NCBI GenBank assembly: GCA_015521325.1
Contig: WAOK01000013.1
Coordinates: forward strand, 1-43,917
Reading direction: 5' to 3'
Source: Desulfurococcales archaeon
GTDB lineage: Archaea; Thermoproteota; Thermoprotei_A; Sulfolobales; NBVN01
Length of the DNA: 43,917 bases
Numbering within the stretch: position 1 is the first letter of the stretch; the number at the start of each line of letters is the position of its first letter. The notes under the pieces are model-generated. The model did no database searches. It was not told the origin of the DNA and saw only the letters and a list, made by a program, of their open reading frames with translations. A program made the translations under genes and the position numbers. Of the stretch, positions 7,932 through 16,669 are shown in pieces.

Positions 7932-9647
7932 GTGGAGCAGTACATAAGGGACGCTGGCGACATAGCTAAGGACTTCTACAGCAGGCTCTTCATCCTCCCG
8001 AGGGCGAGCGTCGTAGGCGCTATAGCGGCGGCGTTCGTAGTGCTCCTCGCGGCTATCAATGAGCCGTGGCCCCCGAGCATCGGCGGCTTCGTATCCTCCC
8101 TCGCCTCGTACGCTGTGATGTTTGGTTCGATGACTCTCATCTACTCATCGCTCATGATTGCCCGGGTCTTTAACCCTAAGAGGGTCGTGGGTTTGGTGCT
8201 TGTGTCGCTCATCGCCGCCTTACCCGCCGAGGTAGCGGTGTACAGGCTGTCCGGCCTCAGGGGTGCCTCGGCCATTGCGTCCGCTGGTTTCACGGCATCA
8301 ATACTCACTGCGTTCCATAGTCCACCGCTCGCGTTCGCCCTAGCTGTGGCTGGGTCAGTGCTCGCTTTCATAACAGCGAACTACGGCTCAGCGTACGACA
8401 TGAACGCTGTCCTCGCGGCGCTCATAGCTTCGGTGGTGATGGGGGCGGCCTACCTGATCATCATTGAGGCGAGGGGTAGGGGCATGGGGTACTCGCCGCT
8501 TAAGGCTGTGAGGGCATTCCTTAAGGTGTGGTTCACTCGCTCGACCAAGGACTTCGAGAAGTTCTTCGGAGAGCACGGCGAGATCGCCTCTGTGAAGGTT
8601 CATGGAGTGATCCTGGAGTCGAGTAATAAGCGCCTACTCCTAGCGTTCCCCTCAATACATTACGGCCCCTTATGGCACGTTGGTTCAGCGTCATTCATCT
8701 ACCACTTAATGGAGAGCGCGGGGAGGAGAGGCATGGACGCCCTAGCGTTCCACACGCCCGGCTCGCACGAGCACAACCTAGTGAGCGAGAGGGAGTCGAG
8801 GGAGCTGGCGGCGGAGATAGCTAGTGACGCTGAGAGAGTGGTGAAGGAGAACGCGCCTGTTACTGTCTGCGAGCCATTCATAGCTAGGGCCCCGGGAGGT
8901 TGGGAGGCCTTCGTCTTACCGACGGAGACCGTGTCGGTAGCGATAATAGAGAACAGGGACGGGAACGATGACCTGCCCCACCAACTATGGGGTATTGCCG
9001 AGGAAGCCGTGGGTAGGAGCGACTCGGTAGCGCTGGCCCTCGCGGACGCCCACTCAAGAGTAGGGAAAAAAGTAACCGACCCCGAACCCCTTAAACCACT
9101 CATTAACGAGATAGTCAAGGGCTTGAGATGCTCCTCCAGAGGAAGGGGGGTCGTGGCGGGATTCGGCGAGGCAAGGGTTAGGGGCTTCTGTAGAGGGCTC
9201 TGCAAAGATGCAGTCAAGGTCGTCACACTCGTCTTTGAAGGGAGGAGGTACGTCCTTGTCTACGTCTTCGGAAACAACATGATGAGCGAGGCCCATGACA
9301 GGCTAGAGAGGATCGCCAGAGAAGTCGGTGGGGCAGAGGCAGCGGTTATCGTGACACCGGACGACCACTCATGTGCTGCCTCGGTCAGGGAGACGCCCTA
9401 CGACTCCGTATGGCCATGCAAGGCGCTGGAGGAAGCCGTTGCCGAGGCCGTGCGTGAGGCGGTGGCTTCCGAGGGCCCGGCTAGGGTCAAGACGTTCACG
9501 GGAGTATACGAACCCTACATGATAATGAGTGAGGGTGTGTGGAGGATGATGGAAGGCCTTGACCGCCTCGGCAGGGTCGCTGAGGCGGGTATATTAGTGC
9601 TTGCCCTCGCCTCGAACGTGGTCGCCCCGGCCCTAATGCTTCTGTGA
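7932..9647 (+). CDS. DUF2070 family archaeal integral membrane protein
   Basis: 571 residues. Six hydrophobic helices (about 25-175) are followed by a long soluble domain (about 190-545) and a last hydrophobic helix (about 548-571). The soluble part has the features I associate with DUF2070: FPSIHYGPLWHVGSASFIYHL, then FHTPGSHEHNLVS, and further on TPDDHSCAASVRETPYDSVWP. The clustered His/Asp residues suggest a metal-dependent hydrolase, but the family has no assigned function that I know of. It starts with GTG and ends 4 bases from the convergent HD-domain gene. Confidence 0.8.
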   Translation: MEQYIRDAGDIAKDFYSRLFILPRASVVGAIAAAFVVLLAAINEPWPPSIGGFVSSLASYAVMFGSMTLIYSSLMIARVFNPKRVVGLVLVSLIAALPAEVAVYRLSGLRGASAIASAGFTASILTAFHSPPLAFALAVAGSVLAFITANYGSAYDMNAVLAALIASVVMGAAYLIIIEARGRGMGYSPLKAVRAFLKVWFTRSTKDFEKFFGEHGEIASVKVHGVILESSNKRLLLAFPSIHYGPLWHVGSASFIYHLMESAGRRGMDALAFHTPGSHEHNLVSERESRELAAEIASDAERVVKENAPVTVCEPFIARAPGGWEAFVLPTETVSVAIIENRDGNDDLPHQLWGIAEEAVGRSDSVALALADAHSRVGKKVTDPEPLKPLINEIVKGLRCSSRGRGVVAGFGEARVRGFCRGLCKDAVKVVTLVFEGRRYVLVYVFGNNMMSEAHDRLERIAREVGGAEAAVIVTPDDHSCAASVRETPYDSVWPCKALEEAVAEAVREAVASEGPARVKTFTGVYEPYMIMSEGVWRMMEGLDRLGRVAEAGILVLALASNVVAPALMLL

Positions 9648-9651
9648 GTGC

Positions 9652-10995
9652 CTAGAAGAATGACCTGGACTCCCTCCCCTGGAACAACGTCATCGCTATC
9701 GCCCTGACCTTCTCAGCGAGGTGCTCGTACTCCCTCTTCACGTATATCCTCATGAAAGCCACCTCCGACGGCATCATCCCAACGATCGTGTTCCTCACCG
9801 GCACGTTCTCTATGGTGCCGTCGGCGTACTCGATCGGTATCGTCGACTCCTCGAACATCGGGTTCGTGGGTAACCTGGGCATGTCGATGAACACAGCGTC
9901 CTCACCTACCTCCTCCTCGGCGACTGAGCGGAGGTTGTCGATGATGGACTCCTGCAGGAACTTGAGGCTGAACCTTATGAGGGTCTTGACCTGCTGCTCG
10001 AGGGACTGCATCACCTCGTACGCAAGCTTATAGGGCACTACCCTGTTAAGGAGGTACCTCGCCTCCTCCAGCTCCCTGACATCCGGGTGGGATAGGACGT
10101 AGTCGTCGTCGAGCTCGACATATTTGGTGACGTCATCCACCGCCTCCCGGAACCCGAGTATGTCCTCCGCCTTCACCAGGAGGTCGCCCATCGCCTTATC
10201 GAATGCTCTGGAAGTCTTATGGAAGTACACGTTCTTGAACATGAAGAACCTCGCTATGAGGAGGGAGTCGAGCACGTCCTTCCCCTTATAGCTCAGTACG
10301 GGTCTATCCCTCACGAACCTGGAGTGGTAGGCGAGTCTCTCCCAGTCGAGGGCGACACCGTAGGAGGCGCCGGTAAAGAAGGAGTCCCTTAGCAGGTAAT
10401 CCACTATGTCGGCTGAATAGGGCCCCTTGATTATGTAGTAAAGGGACCTCTCGCTCACACCCTCAGCGATGACGGAGCGGAGTGGCCAGGTCTCCGTGTT
10501 CGGTGCCTCTATCATCTTCCCCATATCTTTTGCGGAGATGCCTAGCTCCTTCTCAATAACTTCATCAAAGCATTTGGCTACGTCAGGATGCTCTGAGACT
10601 ATCCTACCCCCGATTACCTCATGGTTCGTGCTGTACTTAGCTAGGACATGGTCTTCGAATGTGTGGCTGAAGGGGCCGTGCCCTATGTCGTGGAGAAGGC
10701 CGAGCAGGCGGGCTATGTAGTAGAGCCTCTCCTTCTCCGCCCTATCAACGCCGTCGAGCCTGCCGTAGAGGTGCTCCGCGAACACACCCGCAACGTACGC
10801 GACGCCGAGGGAGTGGGAGAACCTCGTGTGCACAGCGCCCGGGTAGACGTAGTGGGATGCGGGCAACTGCTTCATCCGCCTCAGCCGCTGGAACGGTGGG
10901 GAGTCGATGAGGCATCTCTCGTGGGAGTAGACCCTTATGTAGCCGTGCACAGGGTCCTTGATGATTATGTAGTTACTGCCTATCAGCCCGCGCAC
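9652..10995 (-). CDS. HD-domain phosphohydrolase (SAMHD1/dNTPase-like superfamily)
   Basis: About 447 residues from the chosen start. It opens with IIKDPVHGYIRV and FQRLRRMKQL, typical of HD phosphohydrolases related to dGTPases and SAMHD1. The metal site is visible: H in HTRFSHS, HD in LLGLLHDIGHGPFSHTFE, and a later Asp in GPYSADIVDYLLRD. Likely role: cytoplasmic hydrolysis of nucleotides, possibly dNTP control; substrate unproven. The open frame reaches a TTG at 11052, only 3 bases from the divergent CDF start. I prefer the GTG at 10995, because the AT-rich stretch 11014-11034 in between looks like promoter DNA and the GTG gives a normal family N-terminus. Either start is possible. Confidence 0.85.
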   Translation of the reverse strand: MRGLIGSNYIIIKDPVHGYIRVYSHERCLIDSPPFQRLRRMKQLPASHYVYPGAVHTRFSHSLGVAYVAGVFAEHLYGRLDGVDRAEKERLYYIARLLGLLHDIGHGPFSHTFEDHVLAKYSTNHEVIGGRIVSEHPDVAKCFDEVIEKELGISAKDMGKMIEAPNTETWPLRSVIAEGVSERSLYYIIKGPYSADIVDYLLRDSFFTGASYGVALDWERLAYHSRFVRDRPVLSYKGKDVLDSLLIARFFMFKNVYFHKTSRAFDKAMGDLLVKAEDILGFREAVDDVTKYVELDDDYVLSHPDVRELEEARYLLNRVVPYKLAYEVMQSLEQQVKTLIRFSLKFLQESIIDNLRSVAEEEVGEDAVFIDMPRLPTNPMFEESTIPIEYADGTIENVPVRNTIVGMMPSEVAFMRIYVKREYEHLAEKVRAIAMTLFQGRESRSFF

Positions 10996-11055
10996 CCTCT
11001 GAGATACCTTATCAGAGAAAAAACTTTTTGTGGGCTTAATCAAGGAAACCAAGTA

Positions 11056-11949
11056 ATGAGGGCAATCTATCTCTCCACAGCAATGAACGTCGCCGCCCTA
11101 GCACTGAAGGCGGTGGCAGTAATAACTTCAGGTTCGGCAGCTGTTGACGCTGAGTTCCTCCACGCCCTCGGCGACCTCGCGGGGTCGTCCCTCATAGCTC
11201 TGGGTGCATACATAGCCGCCACCAGGCCCCCGAGCATGAGGTTCCCTTTCGGTCTGGGTAGGGCAGTCTATGCCCTATCACTCATAGCCTCGACCCTCAT
11301 AGCCGGTTTCCTCTCCGCACTAGCGGCCGTAGCCGGGCTCAAGAAGCTCGCCACCTCATCACCTGTAATTGCTGGCAACGCCACCACCGCACTCCTAGCC
11401 GCGACGGCCCTTGACTCGGCGGTTCTGTACCTCGGCATCAAGGAATACAGGAGAGGAGTATTCGACCCCTCGACAAGGTGGGTACTCATCGAGAACTCCA
11501 TGGACCTCTTAGGGAACGCTGCCGCCCTAACCTCGCTCGCCCTCCTCAGCCCCACGATAGATGCCTACGCGTCCTTCACCATAGCCGCCCTGTTAGCGAC
11601 ATCCTCCGCCTCACTCACCTACAGGTCGTTCCTAGTCTTGGTGGGCGTGTCCGCACCGAGGAACGTTGTGGGGAGGCTCATAAAGGTCGCGGCGTCTCAC
11701 CCGGATGTGGTCGATGTTGACGATGTCCGGACAATGGTTCTTGAGCCAGGTAAGTACCTAGCGATCATGAAGGTAGAGTTCCGGGAGGGGATGACGGTGG
11801 ATGAGGTGGAGAAGGTGAAGAGGGAGATAGCGGAGGCCGTGAAGAAGGTAGAGCCGGGGGTAGAGCACCTAATAATAGATGTGGTACCCCCCGAGGGCGA
11901 GGCCACCACCTTCTTAGAGCTCCTCAGCATGCTGAGGGGCCTGAGCTAG
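11056..11949 (+). CDS. Cation diffusion facilitator (CDF) family transporter, SLC30A9-like variant
   Basis: 297 residues with about six membrane helices (1-205) and a C-terminal cytoplasmic CDF domain (about 210-280; DVDDVRTMVLEPGKYLAIMKVEF). Helix 2 has the metal ligands as HALGD. In helix 5, where most CDF proteins have HxxxD, this one has ENSMD, so His is replaced by Glu, as in the SLC30A9-like branch. The protein probably exports a divalent cation in exchange for protons, but Zn2+, Mn2+, Fe2+ or Co2+ cannot be told apart from sequence. The ATG at 11056 is the start; a longer frame runs through the HD gene and is a shadow. It overlaps the CBS gene tail-to-tail by 4 bases. Confidence 0.85.
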   Translation: MRAIYLSTAMNVAALALKAVAVITSGSAAVDAEFLHALGDLAGSSLIALGAYIAATRPPSMRFPFGLGRAVYALSLIASTLIAGFLSALAAVAGLKKLATSSPVIAGNATTALLAATALDSAVLYLGIKEYRRGVFDPSTRWVLIENSMDLLGNAAALTSLALLSPTIDAYASFTIAALLATSSASLTYRSFLVLVGVSAPRNVVGRLIKVAASHPDVVDVDDVRTMVLEPGKYLAIMKVEFREGMTVDEVEKVKREIAEAVKKVEPGVEHLIIDVVPPEGEATTFLELLSMLRGLS

Positions 11950-12497
11950 GTCTCCTCTTCTCCTTCCTCCATTCCCTGGGCCACGAACCTTAGTAGCTCG
12001 GCTATGAAGTCCTCATCTATGACGGCGATGACCCTGCTCTCCTCTTCCCCCACGATGATTGCTGCCCTAGTGTCTGTCCTGCCCATGCTCGATACGACCT
12101 CCTTTAGCGGCTCGTCCTGGGAGTGTATGTGTGGGTGCTTCTTCATAATCGCCTCTATTGCCATATCAGCTAGAATCGCGGGCGGTATCCTCGTCCTACG
12201 GAGGTGGATCGTCACTAGTGGCGGGAGAACCGACACGTCCCTGACGTAGCCTGAGAGAAGAAGGGTCGCTAGGTCATGGTCGCTGACCAGCCCCACTATC
12301 TTCCCCTTCCTCGAGACGACGACGAAGTACTTGATACCCTTCAGCGCCTCCCGGAGAAGCTCCCCAACCCTTACAGCCTCACCGACGACCTCGTGGACGG
12401 GCACGATGTCTGGGTACTGGCTTATTATCTCCCCTACAGAGGTATCGCCTAGGTCCTCCAGGACCTCGATCAGCTTGTTGGTCAGTTCCTCCCTCAA
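11946..12497 (-). CDS. CBS-domain protein (tandem CBS pair)
   Basis: 183 residues made almost wholly of two CBS motifs: the first about 35-90 with GIKYFVVVSRKGKIVGLVSDHDL, the second about 120-175 with TDTRAAIIVGEEESRVIAVIDEDF. CBS pairs bind adenine nucleotides such as AMP or ATP and report energy state; stand-alone archaeal CBS proteins mostly have unknown partners. The start is TTG, with a TTATTTA box about 30 bases upstream that would fit a leaderless message. The C-terminus is acidic (MEEGEEET). It converges on the CDF transporter gene with a 4-base overlap and is divergent from pyruvate kinase; no partner is implied by an operon. Confidence 0.85.
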   Translation of the reverse strand: MREELTNKLIEVLEDLGDTSVGEIISQYPDIVPVHEVVGEAVRVGELLREALKGIKYFVVVSRKGKIVGLVSDHDLATLLLSGYVRDVSVLPPLVTIHLRRTRIPPAILADMAIEAIMKKHPHIHSQDEPLKEVVSSMGRTDTRAAIIVGEEESRVIAVIDEDFIAELLRFVAQGMEEGEEET

Positions 12498-12576
12498 ATA
12501 AAACGACCCACGAATAATCTCATGGTAGCAGTAAATAACTTGGTGCCAACGCTTTAACCTCGCTCAGGAAGCGTAG

Positions 12577-13983
12577 GTGGTGGAGGGAGGAGTGATAAGG
12601 ACACTCAATGTCAAGATAATAGCCTCACTGGGGCCCTCCTCAGCGGAGCCAGCGACGATCGAGGCACTAGCTAGGGCGGGTGCCTCGGGATTTAGGATAA
12701 ACTTCTCACATGGGAGCAAGGAGTTCTGGGATAAGCTCGTAGAAGGTGTTAGGGCGGCTGAGAAGGCTGTTGGCAGGCCCATAACGCTCATCGGAGATCT
12801 TCGGGGTGCGTCAGTGAGGATAGGTGATCTAGAGAAAGAAGTAATTGTGAGGAAGGGTGACGCCGTCAAGTTCAGCCTGAAGCCCGAGGAAGGCTCCATT
12901 CCTCTCCCGGTTAGGGAGGTATTCGAGAGTGTCGAGGTCGGGGATCTCATCGTAATGGATGACGGGCGCTCAATGCTGAGGGTCATAGACGTTGGCGCGG
13001 ACTGGTTCCTCGCGGTAGCGGTGACGGACGCCGTGATAAGATCCAGGAAGGGCCTTGTCGTTAGGGGCAAGGATCTTGGGCTCCCGACCCTCAGCGACTA
13101 CGACATCGATTGCCTGAGATACGCCTGCTCGAAGGGCTTCGACTACATAGGCCTCTCCTACGTGAGGAGGAGAGACGACGTCGAGGTACTGAAGTCAGTC
13201 ATGAAGGAGATAGGGTGCTCCGCAGGCCTCATAGCGAAGATAGAGACGGCGCAGGCCGTGGAAAGGATAGACGAGATAGTCAGGGCGGCTGACGCGGTCC
13301 TAGTCGCGAGAGGGGATCTGGGCATGAACCTAGGGCTAGAGAGAGTCCCGGAGGCCCAGACAAGGATCGTTGAGGCAGCCCTGAGGGCAGGGACACCGGT
13401 CATAGTCGCTACCCAGCTACTCGAGTCAATGCTCTCATCACCCGTCCCCACCAGGGCAGAGGTAGTCGATGTAACAGTAGCGGTTAGGGAGGGGGTGGAC
13501 GCACTAATGCTGACCGGGGAGACAGCGATAGGTAAGTACCCGGTGGAGGCGGTGAAGTGGTTGGCGAGGATAGCTAAGGCGGCTGAGAGAGGTGAGATAA
13601 GGAGGTACAGGGAGGTGGGGGACCTCAGGAGGAGATTCGCCAAAGGTATCGTAGAGCTGGCCGAGGACCTCGGCTCCAAGCTCCTCATATACTCCTTCAG
13701 CGGCAGGCTAGCGGTTAACGCCTCCATACTCAGGCCGAGAACCCCGTTCTACGTCGCCGTCGGGAATTGGGGCCTCGCTAGGAGGCTCACCATACTCTGG
13801 GGTATAAGGCCTGTCGTGGTCGAGGCCGGGACGTATGAGGAGGGCCTAGAAAGGGCTTACGAGACCCTTCTGGCGTCGGATGAGCTGAGGCTCGGAGACC
13901 TCGTTACGATGGCTTACGGGATAAGCGGTGACGAGCAAATAATCAAGCTGAGGAGGGTTGCGAGAGCACCTAACACTAGTTAA
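12577..13983 (+). CDS. pyk: Pyruvate kinase
   Basis: 468 residues. It transfers phosphate from phosphoenolpyruvate to ADP at the end of glycolysis in the cytoplasm. Visible: KIIASLGPSS, RINFSHG, a shortened B-domain region, catalytic Lys in AKIETAQAVERIDEIV, VARGDLGMNL (metal-binding Glu/Asp), ATQLLESM, and MLTGETAIGKYPVEAV, followed by the C-terminal domain (about 345-465). The usual DxKGPxxR segment reads DLRGASVRIG, a divergence also seen in some archaeal enzymes. A TTTAA-containing stretch about 25 bases upstream fits the GTG start at 12577; a GTG at 12592, preceded by GGTGG, is an alternative that removes five residues. Confidence 0.95.
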   Translation: MVEGGVIRTLNVKIIASLGPSSAEPATIEALARAGASGFRINFSHGSKEFWDKLVEGVRAAEKAVGRPITLIGDLRGASVRIGDLEKEVIVRKGDAVKFSLKPEEGSIPLPVREVFESVEVGDLIVMDDGRSMLRVIDVGADWFLAVAVTDAVIRSRKGLVVRGKDLGLPTLSDYDIDCLRYACSKGFDYIGLSYVRRRDDVEVLKSVMKEIGCSAGLIAKIETAQAVERIDEIVRAADAVLVARGDLGMNLGLERVPEAQTRIVEAALRAGTPVIVATQLLESMLSSPVPTRAEVVDVTVAVREGVDALMLTGETAIGKYPVEAVKWLARIAKAAERGEIRRYREVGDLRRRFAKGIVELAEDLGSKLLIYSFSGRLAVNASILRPRTPFYVAVGNWGLARRLTILWGIRPVVVEAGTYEEGLERAYETLLASDELRLGDLVTMAYGISGDEQIIKLRRVARAPNTS

Positions 13984-14035
13984 TCCCTAATCACGACCTA
14001 TCCCGGGGGATGAGGAGGGAGGTGATCACTGACTC

Positions 14036-14719
14036 ATGAGGACTCCCCTGCGTCTCCCCGACCCCCAAAGCCTCTACTCAGCCCTCAGGACCCTCCGAGA
14101 AGGTGGTGGGTGCGTTAAGGAGAGCTCCCCCGAGGCAACATTGCTGGAGGATGCCGGGATCCGACTAACCCCGGGGCTCGGGGGGTGGGTATGTGCTCAG
14201 TCCCTCGCCGAGGACGCCCTCAGGCTGGCTGAGAAGGGGTATGATGTTGAGAGGGTTGCTGAGGCCCTCGACTGGAGGGGCTTCGAGGAACTTCTCGCCA
14301 GGTACCTCGAGGCGTCCGGCTGGGTCGTTGAGAGGAACCTCCGCTTCGGCAGGAGGGAGGTGGATGTTGTGGCCGCCCACCCTATCTCGGGGCTGGGCCT
14401 ATCAATAGACTGTAAGAGATGGGGAGGCAAGTGGAGAAAGACGCACAGAATAAGGGAGGTTGCTGCAGAGCAGAGAAGAAGGACCGAGGAGATGCTGAAA
14501 GCGTGTCGGGGCCTGGTGAGCAAGCACCCACCGATCAGGATAGGTAAGGTATTCGTTTCAGCTGTGGTCACCCTCAAGGAATCCGTCAGGGGATACTTCG
14601 GCGGCTCCTTCATCGTACCGATCTACTACCTAAGGGATTTCGTGAATAACCTCGAAACGTACGTGCAGTTAGAGGACACCGACCCAGAGCCCCTAATAAA
14701 GAACCCTTGTGCACGGTGA
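14036..14719 (+). CDS. PD-(D/E)XK nuclease-like (archaeal restriction-endonuclease-like) protein
   Basis: 227 residues. The first 75 residues are a helical part with a winged-helix look (STEAT-like helices, LEDAGIRL, AEDALRLAEKGYDVERVAEAL). The rest shows an endonuclease core: WRGFEELLARYLEASGWVVERN, then REVDVVAAHP (acidic metal ligand) and LSIDCKRW, the D-x-K half of the PD-(D/E)XK signature, followed by helices with many Arg/Lys. It is therefore likely a DNA-cleaving or nuclease-fold protein, perhaps in repair; no methylase lies nearby, so it is not an obvious restriction system. It is followed after 6 bases by a DUF429 gene, suggesting a two-gene operon. Confidence 0.75.
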   Translation: MRTPLRLPDPQSLYSALRTLREGGGCVKESSPEATLLEDAGIRLTPGLGGWVCAQSLAEDALRLAEKGYDVERVAEALDWRGFEELLARYLEASGWVVERNLRFGRREVDVVAAHPISGLGLSIDCKRWGGKWRKTHRIREVAAEQRRRTEEMLKACRGLVSKHPPIRIGKVFVSAVVTLKESVRGYFGGSFIVPIYYLRDFVNNLETYVQLEDTDPEPLIKNPCAR

Positions 14720-14725
14720 TCCCCC

Positions 14726-15286
14726 GTGAGGGTGGCGGGCCTCGACCTAGCGGCTAGCCCTTCAAGGTGCTCGGGGTACGTATCAATTAATCTCAGGGGC
14801 AGGTGTGACGGTGTCCTGTTGACGGCTAAGTGCCTTGGGGGAGATAGCGAGATCATCAATGAGATCGTTAGGGAGGAGATAGCGGTCGTCGCCATTGACG
14901 CACCGATAGCCCCCGAACCCGTCATGAGGGATGTTGACAGGAAAATGATCTCCCTTGGGTTCCGGGTTTTCCCTCCGTCCTTCTCCCACATGAGGGAATT
15001 AACTAGGAGGGGCTGGGGCATCTACTACACACTCAGATCCATGGGTGTGACAGCGATTGAGACACACCCAAGGAGCGCCCTGAAGAACGGGGGATATGGG
15101 GACCCGTACGAGGCTTCTCGTGCTATGGGCGTGAGGGTGGGTGCGAGGCTGGCTGGGAAGGATCTGGAGGATGCCCTGACCGCCGCACTTGTTGCGGCTG
15201 CCTACGTCTGGGGCGTTGCTGAGAGGGTATGGGGGAGCGACGGTGTTATTTATCTCCTCCCAAGTTACGAGAGGCTCGCTACCTGA
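14726..15286 (+). CDS. DUF429 / predicted RNase H-like fold protein
   Basis: 186 residues. It begins RVAGLDLAASPSRCSGY, the Asp-containing first strand of the DUF429 (predicted RNase H-like nuclease) family; a second acidic strand VVAIDAPIAP and a third conserved block IETHPRSALK and GKDLEDALTAALVAAAYVWG complete the family pattern. These Asp/Glu residues could bind two metals. Function is unknown; a nuclease role is inferred from the fold only. GTG start, 6 bases after the nuclease-like gene, so likely co-transcribed. It overlaps the end of the oppositely oriented oxidoreductase gamma gene by 8 bases. Confidence 0.75.
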   Translation: MRVAGLDLAASPSRCSGYVSINLRGRCDGVLLTAKCLGGDSEIINEIVREEIAVVAIDAPIAPEPVMRDVDRKMISLGFRVFPPSFSHMRELTRRGWGIYYTLRSMGVTAIETHPRSALKNGGYGDPYEASRAMGVRVGARLAGKDLEDALTAALVAAAYVWGVAERVWGSDGVIYLLPSYERLAT

Positions 15287-15842
15287 GGAGGGACTCCTCA
15301 ACCCCGCCTAGGTCATAGCCCCTCCTCAGTGCCTTCTTGTTTATCTCTATCCACCTCTTCTTCACTACTTCCTCTATCGCTGCCTCAACAGCCTCTAGCC
15401 CTAGGAAATTAGTGAGCCTGACGAAGTGGCCTAGGGCGACCATGTTAGCTACCCTCGGGGTACCGAGCTCCTCCTCAGCTATCCTGGTGTATGGGGCGCC
15501 CACCTTGACCCATGACGGCCTTAAGGTGTCCTTGGGTATGTTGAAGGACGTGTCGAACTGCACCAACGCCCCCTCGCCTATCAGGTGCTCATAGAGACCC
15601 AGCCTCGGCGGGTACATCGCTATTACGTCAGTCGCGTTCCTTACCTTAACGTAGTCCAGCTCCTCCTCACTATCAGCTATTATTAGGTCGGAGCGGGACT
15701 CGCCACCCCTCATCTCGCTGGAATAGCTCTCTGTGGAGGTGACGTACAGGCCCGCGTGCTTCGCCGCCGCGACCCCTATGACGTGGCCCATGAGGAGGAT
15801 TCCCTGCCCTCCCCTACCGAATATGAGTACCTCCTTCCTCAC
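15279..15842 (-). CDS. korC: 2-oxoacid:ferredoxin oxidoreductase, gamma subunit (KorC-like)
   Basis: 187 residues of the pyruvate/ketoisovalerate oxidoreductase gamma domain: VLIFGRGGQGILLMGHVIG at the start, SYSSEMRGGESRSDLIIADSE (coenzyme A-binding region in the family) and the C-terminal helices with ANMVALG. It forms the third catalytic component of a ferredoxin-linked 2-oxoacid oxidoreductase. The GTG start overlaps the stop of the beta gene as GTGA, so the two are translationally coupled. It is the last gene of the operon delta-alpha-beta-gamma. Confidence 0.88.
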   Translation of the reverse strand: MRKEVLIFGRGGQGILLMGHVIGVAAAKHAGLYVTSTESYSSEMRGGESRSDLIIADSEEELDYVKVRNATDVIAMYPPRLGLYEHLIGEGALVQFDTSFNIPKDTLRPSWVKVGAPYTRIAEEELGTPRVANMVALGHFVRLTNFLGLEAVEAAIEEVVKKRWIEINKKALRRGYDLGGVEESLLR

Positions 15843-16669
15843 CCCTTGATCACCCCTATCCTCTCGAGGTAGCTCGGGTCATCCTTGTCTACGTACTCGC
15901 CGAGAACGAACTTCCCTCCCTCCCACTCATAGTACGACTCGTCGATGTGGGGCCTCTGCTTCACCACGACCCTCTCCCTAAGGGCGTTAAGGAGGTCGAC
16001 AGCGTCCCTCATCCCTATATGCCTCCCGAAGACCTCCGGACACGTCGATATGACCTCGATGAACGCGAAGCCCTTCTTCCCCAGCGCCTTGTAGACATAC
16101 CTCTCTATGAGAGGTGGATGCGTTACTGCTGCCCTCGCCACATAGTTAGCTCCCATGGTGGCCACGAGCTTCACGACATTGATGGGCCTCTCCGGGTTCC
16201 CGTAGGGTGTGGTAGTCGTGTACAGGCCAGTGGGTGTGGTGGGGGCGAGCTGCCCGCCCGTCATAGCGTAGACCATGTTGTTCATCATGATGACCAAGAG
16301 GTCAATGTTCCTCCTAGCGGCGTGCATTAGGTGGTTACCGCCTATCCCAGCTATGTCGCCGTCGCCCCCGATTACTATTACCTTCATGTCCGGCCTCACT
16401 GCCTTGAGCCCTGTAGCGAACGGTATAGCTCTCCCGTGGACTGTGTGGGCTGAGTCGAAGTCTACGTATAGGGAGGCCCTGGCCGAGCACCCTATCCCGC
16501 CAATGAACGCTGTCTTCTCCCTCTGTAGGTACCCCTCCTCAATCCTTCTCTTGACAGCCCTAAGTATGGCCCCTAGTGCTATGCCGAGGCCGCAGCCCGG
16601 GCACCAGAGATGCGGCAGCCTCTCAGGCCTGAGGAGGCCGTCTAAGGGGTGCTTCCTAAGCCTTCTCAC
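15839..16669 (-). CDS. korB: 2-oxoacid:ferredoxin oxidoreductase, beta subunit (TPP-binding, KorB-like)
   Basis: About 276 residues. It holds the thiamine diphosphate site: WCPGCGLG (Cys ligand of the cluster near TPP), GIGCSAR, and GDGDIAGIGGNHLMHAARRNIDLLVIMMNN, the GDG-to-NN TPP/Mg motif. The stretch YAMTGGQLAPTTPTG and then TTPYGNPERP is characteristic of 2-oxoglutarate-type (Kor) beta subunits rather than pyruvate-type. CPEVFGRHI near residue 220 matches the CPxxFGR end of the domain. I chose the GTG at 16669, which overlaps the alpha stop as GTGA; a GTG at 16678 is also possible. Substrate assignment is inferred from motif and operon shape. Confidence 0.9.
   Translation of the reverse strand: MRRLRKHPLDGLLRPERLPHLWCPGCGLGIALGAILRAVKRRIEEGYLQREKTAFIGGIGCSARASLYVDFDSAHTVHGRAIPFATGLKAVRPDMKVIVIGGDGDIAGIGGNHLMHAARRNIDLLVIMMNNMVYAMTGGQLAPTTPTGLYTTTTPYGNPERPINVVKLVATMGANYVARAAVTHPPLIERYVYKALGKKGFAFIEVISTCPEVFGRHIGMRDAVDLLNALRERVVVKQRPHIDESYYEWEGGKFVLGEYVDKDDPSYLERIGVIKG

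Noticed and set aside
10648-11055. Long plus-strand frame running into the CDF transporter
   Set aside because: The part before 11056 is antisense to the HD-domain gene and has no family sequence; the transporter starts at the ATG 11056.
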